Source: Candidatus Omnitrophota bacterium (GTDB lineage Bacteria > Omnitrophota > Gorgyraeia > Tantalellales > Tantalellaceae). Taken from it: a stretch of 10,169 nucleotides of DNA. Positions 1 to 5,331 of this stretch are shown piece by piece; positions within the stretch are counted from its first letter, which is position 1, and every line of letters starts with the position of its first letter. Location of the stretch: positions 1 through 10,169 of the forward strand of contig DAOVKF010000050.1 of NCBI GenBank assembly GCA_030631915.1. The letters are read 5' to 3'. Both the position numbers and the translations under genes were made by a program. The notes under the pieces were generated by a model. That model did no database searches. It saw only the letters and a program-made list of their open reading frames with translations, and was not told the DNA's origin.

Positions 1-137
1 ATGTTGTCCCCAAGAGGGATGATCAACCCCAGAGGAGAGGCGGCCAGGATCGACGAAAAGACCATGCATAGAACGCCCAGGGAAAATATGCCGATGTGCG
101 GCGACACAAATTTTAAAAATCTTAAATAAGTCCTCAT
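1..137 (-). CDS. msbA: MsbA-like lipid A ABC exporter, N-terminal fragment
   Basis: This is the first 45 codons of a gene that runs off the left edge. The start is the ATG at 137-135, preceded by an AGGA-type ribosome binding site (complement of 139-147). The fragment reads MRTYLRFLKFVSPHIGIF and continues through a hydrophobic segment (about residues 14-40) ending in LIIPLGDN. A short amphipathic start, the first transmembrane helix and a (I/K)PL-D motif are typical of the membrane domain of type I ABC exporters of the MsbA kind. MsbA flips core-lipid A across the inner membrane. The ATPase domain is outside the window, so the assignment rests on the N terminus plus context: it is divergent from a Gfo/Idh oxidoreductase-lpxB pair, and msbA commonly neighbours lpxB. 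Another ABC exporter of the same fold remains possible. Confidence 0.62.
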   Translation of the reverse strand, partial: MRTYLRFLKFVSPHIGIFSLGVLCMVFSSILAASPLGLIIPLGDN

Positions 138-177
138 ATCCTGTCCTGCGGGCCGTATTTTCGCGCGTAAATAGTAA

Positions 178-206
178 ATTTTAACACATACGGCCATGCT
201 TGTCGA
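178..206 (-). promoter_or_regulatory. Predicted sigma70-type promoter for the msbA-like gene
   Basis: On the minus strand a -35 box TCGACA (complement of 201-206) is followed by exactly 17 bp and a -10 box TAAAAT (complement of 178-183). Each box matches the consensus at 5 of 6 bases. Transcription would start near 171, giving a leader of about 34 nt before the ATG at 137. The position, spacing and orientation fit the divergent gene on the left. This is a sequence-pattern call only. Confidence 0.5.
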
Positions 207-216
207 GGCTTTCCCC

Positions 217-245
217 TTGCCCCAAACCCGTGTTAGTGATATAAT
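217..245 (+). promoter_or_regulatory. Predicted sigma70-type promoter for the oxidoreductase-lpxB unit
   Basis: A perfect TATAAT -10 box at 240-245 is preceded at exactly 17 bp by TTGCCC at 217-222 (4 of 6 matches to the -35 consensus). The predicted start near 252 leaves a 5' leader of about 27 nt before the ATG at 279. The promoter lies 10 bp from the oppositely directed promoter at 178-206, so the two -35 regions face each other and binding of RNA polymerase at one may affect the other. Confidence 0.6.
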
Positions 246-278
246 CACCCAAACTAACCATAGTGTAGAAAGAGAGTT

Positions 279-1214
279 ATGAATAAACTTCGCGTGGCTG
301 TCATAGGGGCGGGACATCTCGGGGCCTTTCATGCCCGGGTATATTCAACGCTGGAAAAAAAATGCGCGATATCTTTTGCCGGGGTCTGCGACGTAAAAAA
401 AGACCGCGCTAAAGAGACCGCGAAAAAATACAATACCGATTACTTCACGAACTACCACGAACTGCTGGATAAGGTCGACGCCGTGAGCATCGTGGTCCCG
501 ACCCACCTTCATCATGCGGTCGCCAGGGATTTTCTTCGCGCAGGTATACACGTGCTTATAGAAAAACCCATAACAAAGACACTGGAAGAGGCGGACGAAC
601 TCATCCGGCTGGCCGAAAAAAAAGACCTTATCATACAGGTCGGGCATATAGAAAGGTTCAATTCGGCTGTGCGCGCGATAGAACCTTTTCTTAAAAAACC
701 CAGATTCATCGAATGTCAGCGGCTCGGGGCGATCAAAAAGAAAAAACGCGTCAAGGACGTGGGCGTGGTGCTCGACCTCATGATCCATGACATCGACATA
801 ATCCTGGGGCTTGTCAATTCCAGGGTGAAACACATAGAAGCTTTCGGCCTGAGCACTGTCTCGGATCACGAAGACATCGCCAACGTCCGGGTGACCTTTC
901 AGAATAACGTCATAGCCGACATCACGGCCAGCCGCGTGACAAAGGAAGAGACCCGCAAACTGCGCATTTTTCAGGAGGACTCCTATCTCCTGCTGGATTA
1001 CATGCATCACGAAAGTTTTCTGTTCAAAAGATCGGACAAAGGCCTGGAAAAGACCAAATTACGGATTCGCAAAAAGGACGCTCTTAAGATCGAGCTCAAA
1101 TCCTTCATCGACTGCGTCCGGACCGGGAAAAAACCCCTCGTATCCGGCATAGAAGGCCGGCAGGCCCTGAGCGTGGCCCTGGACATTCTGGACAAGATCA
1201 ACAGTAACTCGTGA
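279..1214 (+). CDS. Gfo/Idh/MocA-family NAD(P)-dependent oxidoreductase (GnnA-like candidate)
   Basis: The protein has 311 residues, a normal family length. The N-terminal Rossmann fold shows the dinucleotide-binding GAGHLG (10-15) and an acidic residue after the second strand (D38). The EKP motif (95-97) carries the usual catalytic lysine, GHIERFN lies at 122-128, and the C-terminal domain has D166 and the HDID motif with H170 expected at the active site. Members of this family oxidise or reduce sugar hydroxyls with NAD(P). GnnA of Acidithiobacillus ferrooxidans belongs to this family; it oxidises the 3-hydroxyl of UDP-GlcNAc so that GnnB can install a 3-amino group for amide-rich lipid A. 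Here the gene overlaps lpxB by 4 nt and lies divergent from an msbA-like gene, so a lipid A or LPS sugar substrate is likely. No aminotransferase partner is in the window, so the GnnA role is inference. The ribosome binding site (AGAAAGAGAG, about 267-276) is weak. Confidence 0.9.
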   Translation: MNKLRVAVIGAGHLGAFHARVYSTLEKKCAISFAGVCDVKKDRAKETAKKYNTDYFTNYHELLDKVDAVSIVVPTHLHHAVARDFLRAGIHVLIEKPITKTLEEADELIRLAEKKDLIIQVGHIERFNSAVRAIEPFLKKPRFIECQRLGAIKKKKRVKDVGVVLDLMIHDIDIILGLVNSRVKHIEAFGLSTVSDHEDIANVRVTFQNNVIADITASRVTKEETRKLRIFQEDSYLLLDYMHHESFLFKRSDKGLEKTKLRIRKKDALKIELKSFIDCVRTGKKPLVSGIEGRQALSVALDILDKINSNS

Positions 1215-2377
1215 ATCGATCTCCTGATCCCGCGCTATTGACCATGAAAAACTCCCCTGAAAACATACTTATCATCGCCGGCGAACCCTCCGGAGACATG
1301 CGGGGCGGTGAGCTCATCAAGGAGCTTAACAGGTACCTTCCGGACGCGTCATTCTGGGGCATCGGCGGCGACCATATGCTGGAACAGGGCGTCGAGCTGA
1401 TCGAACATATCCGGGAGCTTTCTATTATCGGCGTATGGGAAGCCGTAAAAAATCATTCCAGAACAAAGGCCCAGTACGCAAAATGCGTTGAAAATATCCG
1501 CAAAAGAAAACCGCTCGCTGCCATACTTATCGACTATCCCGGTTTCAACCTGGCGATAGCGAAACACCTCCACGCAAAAGGCATACGCGTGATCTACTAT
1601 ATAATCCCCCAGGTGTGGGCATGGGGGCGCGGCAGGACCAGACTGCTGAAACGTTACGCGGATAAGCTGCTCGTGCTTTTCGAGTTCGAAAAACGCTTCC
1701 TTGAAAAACAGGGGATCAAGGCGGAATTCGTCGGCCACCCGCTGGTCGATAAGGTCCCGGCTCTTCCCGCCGGGGAAAAAGAGCGTTCCGGCTTTACCGT
1801 CGCGCTTCTTCCCGGTTCCCGCGAAAGCGAGATAAAGAACCTGCTCCCCATAATGCTTGACACGGCTGAAATGGTGCACAAAGAACGTGACGACACGAAT
1901 TTCATAGTGGCGGAAAACTCCAATGTCGACGCTTCCCTTTATGACTCGACCATGTCCGGGCACACCGGTATTGATATCCGGCGCGTAAAAGACAATACGT
2001 TCCAGGCGCTCGCGGCCTCGGATTTCGCCATCGTGGCTTCCGGGACCGCCACGCTGGAAACCGCTGCAATGGAAAGGCCTTTTATAGTGGTCTATAAAGC
2101 TTCTCCGCTGACCGCGTTCTTTTACTATCGTTGCATAAAAATTCCATATCTCGGGCTGGTCAATATCATCGCCGGAAAAGAGGTCGCCCCCGAACTGATA
2201 CAACAAGACGCCACCCCCGGGAAAATATCAAAAAAAACGCTGGAAATGATCAACAATGACACGCTCCTGGGCACGACAAAAGAAGAGCTCAGAAAAGTAA
2301 AAGCAGCCCTGGGAGGAACAGGAGCCAGCAAGCGGGCCGCTGAAGCGGTCAGAAAATTTATCGAGGATACTGTATAG
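1211..2377 (+). CDS. lpxB: Lipid-A-disaccharide synthase LpxB
   Basis: LpxB is a GT19 glycosyltransferase at the inner face of the cytoplasmic membrane. It joins UDP-2,3-diacylglucosamine to lipid X, forming the beta-1,6 disaccharide 1-phosphate of lipid A. Family motifs appear in order, numbered from the GTG: AGEPSGD (23-29), IGGD (51-54), IDYPGFN (107-113), PQVWAWGRGR (133-142), FVGHPLVD (173-180), LLPGSRESEI (199-208), ASGTATLET (276-284), VYKASPLT (294-301) and AGKEVAPELIQ (321-331). The length of 388 residues is normal. The longest reading uses GTG at 1211, which overlaps the upstream TGA in a GTGA arrangement. The ATG at 1244 would give 377 residues starting MKNSPENILIIAGE, closer to how homologues begin. 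Neither start has a clear Shine-Dalgarno, so coupling to the upstream gene is likely and the start is uncertain. Confidence 0.97.
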   Translation: MNRSPDPALLTMKNSPENILIIAGEPSGDMRGGELIKELNRYLPDASFWGIGGDHMLEQGVELIEHIRELSIIGVWEAVKNHSRTKAQYAKCVENIRKRKPLAAILIDYPGFNLAIAKHLHAKGIRVIYYIIPQVWAWGRGRTRLLKRYADKLLVLFEFEKRFLEKQGIKAEFVGHPLVDKVPALPAGEKERSGFTVALLPGSRESEIKNLLPIMLDTAEMVHKERDDTNFIVAENSNVDASLYDSTMSGHTGIDIRRVKDNTFQALAASDFAIVASGTATLETAAMERPFIVVYKASPLTAFFYYRCIKIPYLGLVNIIAGKEVAPELIQQDATPGKISKKTLEMINNDTLLGTTKEELRKVKAALGGTGASKRAAEAVRKFIEDTV

Positions 2378-2389
2378 CGCCCCGGACCT

Positions 2390-2419
2390 GGGGACTTGCC
2401 TCAAGGGGACACACCTCAA
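2390..2419. repeat. Two tandem copies of a 15-bp GGGGAC...CCTCAA repeat
   Basis: Just after lpxB, two adjacent 15-base units (2390-2404 and 2405-2419) share GGGGAC-nnn-CCTCAA and differ only at the three central bases (TTG versus ACA). The second unit runs into a tract of eight A (2418-2425). A short CCCC/GGGG inverted repeat (about 2380-2393) abuts the first unit. Similar GGGGAC-rich short elements recur between genes in some environmental genomes, which makes a dispersed intergenic repeat remnant plausible, but only one locus is visible here. Confidence 0.6.
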
Positions 2420-2462
2420 AAAAAATGGCGGTATTGTGTATAAGAAAGAGAATATCGCGCAG

Positions 2463-2487
2463 GCGGGGAAAAGGATTGTTACCCCGC
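2463..2487 (+). terminator. Terminator-like hairpin in the convergent lpxB/lpxI gap
   Basis: GCGGGG (2463-2468) and CCCCGC (2482-2487) form a 6-bp all-GC stem around a 13-nt loop. On the plus strand it is followed by TTCTT, a poor U-tract; on the minus strand no T-run follows. It sits between the two convergent stops (2377 and 2495), where a shared terminator is expected. The stem is strong but the missing U-tract makes factor-independent termination doubtful. Confidence 0.35.
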
Positions 2488-2494
2488 TTCTTGC

Positions 2495-3295
2495 CTACAG
2501 GGCTACTACGGCGATGCCTTTTGAATCGGCCATTTCAAGCAGTTCTTGTTTGTGGAGAAGATACAACCTGCCATTTTCAACGGCCAGGGCGCTGAATTTA
2601 CACTCTATGAGCTTTGCCATTGTTTCCCGGCCGACCGTGGGGATGTCCCATCTCATGTCCTGATCAGGGCGGCTTACTTTAACCATCACGCATCCGGCCC
2701 CCGCGATGCTTTTTCCCCGGTCTATGGCCGCGTCCGTGCCTTCCATGGCCTCTACCGCGACGATCGTTCTGTCTTTGACGATAACGGTCTGTCCGATATC
2801 CATGCCGGCCAGCTTTTTCGCGGTATCGAACCCGAACTCCATATCCCCTTTCAGCCGCGCGTCAGGGGGGACCCGTCCCAGCACCCCTTTCTCGGGTAAA
2901 AGGGCGGAAAGATAAGCTGTTGTGTCTATCACTGTGACGCCGATCTTAGCGAGACGATCGGTGATCTTGCGCAGGATGGAATAATCCTGCTTGTCCTTGA
3001 CCCTGGCAACAAAATCCCGCATTTCCGTGTCAGGCGTTTCCCCGCCGTAGATCACCTCTTTCCTGATCTTACCCAGAAACGCTATCCTGTCAATCCTTTC
3101 CTTTTTCAGTAAAAAAAGGAACCTGGCAAGCTGGCCTATGTTCAGCCAGTATACCTTATCCGCTTCTTCGTCAAGGACAGGTGAAGCCATGCCCCTGACG
3201 GCGAAAACCACTGCCGTATCGTCCCGCTTTTTCGCTGACCTTACGAACTCTACCGGAAGAGACCCGTCTCCGGCAAGTAATCCTATCTTACCCAT
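2495..3295 (-). CDS. lpxI: UDP-2,3-diacylglucosamine pyrophosphatase LpxI
   Basis: LpxI (formerly DUF1009) hydrolyses UDP-2,3-diacylglucosamine to lipid X and UMP. It replaces the unrelated LpxH in many non-gammaproteobacterial diderms. The protein has 266 residues and begins MGKIGLLAGDG, the usual glycine-rich start. Other family signatures are FLGKIRKE (73-80), VEAMEGTDAAI (181-191), and SRPDQDMRWDIPTVG (208-222), which carries the conserved acidic cluster, with a C-terminal segment ending IAVVAL. The ATG at 3295 is chosen because it matches how the family begins and shares its A with the fabZ stop codon (TAATG). An upstream in-frame extension into fabZ would add 15 unconserved residues. 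The AGAGGGA just upstream can act as ribosome binding site. It is the last gene of the minus-strand operon. Confidence 0.95.
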   Translation of the reverse strand: MGKIGLLAGDGSLPVEFVRSAKKRDDTAVVFAVRGMASPVLDEEADKVYWLNIGQLARFLFLLKKERIDRIAFLGKIRKEVIYGGETPDTEMRDFVARVKDKQDYSILRKITDRLAKIGVTVIDTTAYLSALLPEKGVLGRVPPDARLKGDMEFGFDTAKKLAGMDIGQTVIVKDRTIVAVEAMEGTDAAIDRGKSIAGAGCVMVKVSRPDQDMRWDIPTVGRETMAKLIECKFSALAVENGRLYLLHKQELLEMADSKGIAVVAL

Positions 3296-3744
3296 TATCC
3301 CTCTTTGTCCACGATGCTGAACATGAGATCCGCTTCGCAAATGACCGCGCCCTCGACGCTGACCTCCCCGTGAGTCTTCACGATATTCGACCGGACCTTT
3401 TTTATGACCCGGACATAAAGTATAAGCTGATCACCCGGAACCGCGGGTTTGCGGAATTTCACGTTATCAGCGGTCATGAAAAAAGCCAGTTTATCCCTGC
3501 AATCCCCTGCCGATAAGGCCAGTATGCCTCCTGCCTGAGCCAGCGCTTCTATCATCAATACGCCGGGCATGATGGGTTCACCGGGGAAATGTCCCTGGAA
3601 AAAATTTTCGTTTATCGTGACGTTCTTGAGGGCCTTTATCCACTTCTCGTCCTCATGGTCTATCACGCGGTCCACCATGAGAAAAGGATACCTGTGAGGG
3701 ACCCTCTCCATGATGGCCTTAATATCCAGTGTCTTATCGCTCAT
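3295..3744 (-). CDS. fabZ: 3-hydroxyacyl-[acyl-carrier-protein] dehydratase FabZ
   Basis: FabZ removes water from (3R)-hydroxyacyl-ACP during fatty acid elongation. It competes with the lipid A acyltransferases for hydroxyacyl-ACP, which explains its usual place among lpx genes. The protein has 149 residues with the hotdog-fold signatures PHRYPFLMVDRV (16-27) and GHFPGEPIMPGVLMIEALAQ (51-70). H52 and E66 are spaced 14 residues apart, like the catalytic His/Glu pair of the family. The ATG at 3744 has a strong AAAGGAG site (complement of 3750-3756). FabZ is a separate protein here, 46 nt downstream of the lpxC stop, whereas some phyla carry an LpxC-FabZ fusion. Its stop overlaps the lpxI start by one base. 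Confidence 0.97.
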   Translation of the reverse strand: MSDKTLDIKAIMERVPHRYPFLMVDRVIDHEDEKWIKALKNVTINENFFQGHFPGEPIMPGVLMIEALAQAGGILALSAGDCRDKLAFFMTADNVKFRKPAVPGDQLILYVRVIKKVRSNIVKTHGEVSVEGAVICEADLMFSIVDKEG

Positions 3745-3790
3745 GTCCGCTCCTTTGATCTGTTCATTGTCCGTCGATTATGAGTATGCA

Positions 3791-4639
3791 CTAGGAACTG
3801 AAATATTGTTCGTGGATCTTTTTTACCATCTTCAAATTAAGCCTGTGCCCTGATCTTTTCGCCACGACCTTTCCGATTATCGGCACGCCCAGTAAATACA
3901 GGTCTCCCACCAGGTCAAGTATCTTGTGCCTTACCGGCTCGTTCGGGAAGCGCAGACACGTGCCTGCCGGCCCGTCGTCATCCATGACCAGGGTATTCTC
4001 GCAGTTCGCTCCCCCGCCAAGGCCCGCTTTTAAAAGCGCTTCCGCTTCTTTTTTCAGGCAGAAGGTTCTCGCGGGGGCTATTTCCCTCTCAAACGAATCC
4101 CGGTCAAGCTCTATACCGAACTCTTCGGTTCCGATGGAAGCGCAGTCATACTCTATAAAATAGGAAATACTGAATTTTTCACCAGGCAGGACAGCGAGAG
4201 AGGAATCAGCCTCTTCGATCACCAGCGGCCTTTTTATCCGGACGGATCTCCTCGGCGCCGGCTGCTCCACTATCCCGGCCTGCTTTAAAATATCCAGAAA
4301 ACCGAGGGCGCTCCCATCGAGCGCCGGGAGCTCGACCCCGTGGACATCAACGGTTATGTTGTCTATCTCCAGACCCCATAAAGCGGCCAGAAAATGCTCG
4401 ACCGTCTGTATTTCCGCGCCCGGTGCGCCTATCGCGCTCCTCCGCCGGTATCCGTCCGAGAACAGCATATCCCCCGGACTTACCGCCGGTTTTGATCCGA
4501 TATCAGCTCTGCGGAAAACAATACCCTCATCCGGGGACGCCGGGCCGCATACTACTCTCGCTTCTTTTCCCGTCTGGAGAGCCCTGCCGGAAAAGCGTAT
4601 TTCCCTTCCTATCGTTCTTTGATTGTGTGTCGCAGCCAT
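3791..4639 (-). CDS. lpxC: UDP-3-O-acyl-N-acetylglucosamine deacetylase LpxC
   Basis: LpxC is the zinc-dependent cytoplasmic deacetylase that catalyses the committed step of lipid A synthesis. The protein has 282 residues. The motif TVEHFLAAL contains E81 and H82; RHKILDLVGDL gives H238 and D242 (zinc ligands together with H82) and D246; RSGHRLN gives H265. The later numbers coincide with those of the E. coli and Aquifex enzymes. ALDGSALGF (106-114) is the other typical segment. The start at 4639 is bounded by an in-frame TGA 15 nt upstream. No good Shine-Dalgarno lies close to it; a GGGGAG is about 19 nt away. The gene follows skp by 32 nt in the same operon. Whether LpxC here is regulated by proteolysis cannot be read from the sequence. 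Confidence 0.97.
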   Translation of the reverse strand: MAATHNQRTIGREIRFSGRALQTGKEARVVCGPASPDEGIVFRRADIGSKPAVSPGDMLFSDGYRRRSAIGAPGAEIQTVEHFLAALWGLEIDNITVDVHGVELPALDGSALGFLDILKQAGIVEQPAPRRSVRIKRPLVIEEADSSLAVLPGEKFSISYFIEYDCASIGTEEFGIELDRDSFEREIAPARTFCLKKEAEALLKAGLGGGANCENTLVMDDDGPAGTCLRFPNEPVRHKILDLVGDLYLLGVPIIGKVVAKRSGHRLNLKMVKKIHEQYFSS

Positions 4640-4671
4640 GAAGAAGCCAGTGGGTCAGCTCCCCGGTAACC

Positions 4672-5184
4672 CTACTTATTAAGCTCTTTAAGCACCCTGT
4701 CCGTAAGGTCAAAAGCTTCTTCAGCGTACATGATGTTCCGGGAATCAAGTATATAATCGTATTTTTCCTTCTTCCCTATATTTACGACGATCTTCTGGAT
4801 GTCGTCGATCACCTCACGGAACATGTCGTTTTTCCTGCTTAAAAGTTCCTGCCTGGTATTTCTGTCAAACTCGTTCAACATTCCTATCTTGGCGTCTATT
4901 CCCTTCTGCTTTCCCGCCTTGGCATCGTCACTTAAAAGTTCGGCTTCATCACTCAGTTTTTTGATCTCATCCACTAACTTGGTCCTTTCATTGCCGCGCT
5001 TGGTCGTGATATCACTCAGTTCCTTATCATAGGTCTTGCTTTTCTCATATTCGTAAAAAGCGCGCCTGAGGTCCACATGCCCTATCTTCATGTCCTTCGC
5101 GGCAAACGCCGAAGACGCGACAAAAACCAGTCCTAAAAAAACCGTCGCACAACCCGCAAAAACCCTTCCGATCGTCCTCTTCAT
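4672..5184 (-). CDS. skp: OmpH/Skp-family periplasmic chaperone
   Basis: Skp (OmpH) is a periplasmic trimeric chaperone that carries unfolded outer-membrane proteins to the BAM complex. The protein has 170 residues. A signal peptide is clear: basic start MKRTIGR, hydrophobic core about 8-25, and an AFA site with cleavage near residue 28. The mature part begins with a short strand KIGHVDLRRAF typical of the family. It continues as a long charged helical region (about 45-115, coiled-coil tentacles) and closes with YDYILDSRNIMYAEEAFDLT, the conserved end of the body domain. The ATG at 5184 has a strong AAAGGAG site 6 nt upstream. It lies between bamA and lpxC, the standard neighbourhood. Family assignment is firm; the exact symbol (skp or ompH) is by homology. 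Confidence 0.93.
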   Translation of the reverse strand: MKRTIGRVFAGCATVFLGLVFVASSAFAAKDMKIGHVDLRRAFYEYEKSKTYDKELSDITTKRGNERTKLVDEIKKLSDEAELLSDDAKAGKQKGIDAKIGMLNEFDRNTRQELLSRKNDMFREVIDDIQKIVVNIGKKEKYDYILDSRNIMYAEEAFDLTDRVLKELNK

Positions 5185-5221
5185 TGCCTTCTCCTTTGTT
5201 ACGTCCTTTATTGTTTCTCTC

Positions 5222-5237
5222 GTTCACAAACGTGAAC
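5222..5237. repeat. Perfect 6-bp inverted repeat in the bamA-skp gap
   Basis: GTTCAC and GTGAAC flank a 4-base spacer (AAAC on the plus strand), making a 16-base dyad 38 nt upstream of the skp start. It could be an RNA hairpin in the leader or an operator. It is not followed by a T-run in either direction, so it is not a classical terminator. The surrounding 147-bp gap (5185-5331) is otherwise non-coding, with C-rich runs at 5263-5308. I found no convincing promoter. Confidence 0.45.
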
Positions 5238-5331
5238 ATCCGGCAGACTGCACAGCCGCTTTCCCTTCCCAGGCCTTCCCTTGCTGCCTGCCCATTGCTA
5301 CTTGACCCTTAACCACTGCTGTAACCTCCGC

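Noticed and set aside
345..1010. A 221-codon minus-strand frame opposite the oxidoreductase
   Set aside because: It is antisense to a gene with intact Rossmann and EKP motifs, and its residues are biased (F, H, V rich) as expected for a shadow frame.
1349..2206. A 285-codon minus-strand frame opposite lpxB
   Set aside because: It mirrors lpxB codons and has no motif or ribosome binding site; LpxB motifs span the same interval on the plus strand.
2418..2425. A8 tract as the U-tract of an lpxI terminator on the minus strand
   Set aside because: It lies about 38 nt beyond the GC-rich hairpin and no stem immediately precedes it.
2436..2663. A 75-codon plus-strand frame spanning the lpxB-lpxI gap
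   Set aside because: Most of it is antisense to the 3' end of lpxI, it crosses the hairpin at 2463-2487, and no protein family is recognisable.
5263..5308. Five CCC runs, a possible G-quadruplex on the minus strand
   Set aside because: Loops of 2, 7, 10 and 12 nt make a stable quadruplex unlikely, so it is not listed as a feature and is only mentioned with the gap.
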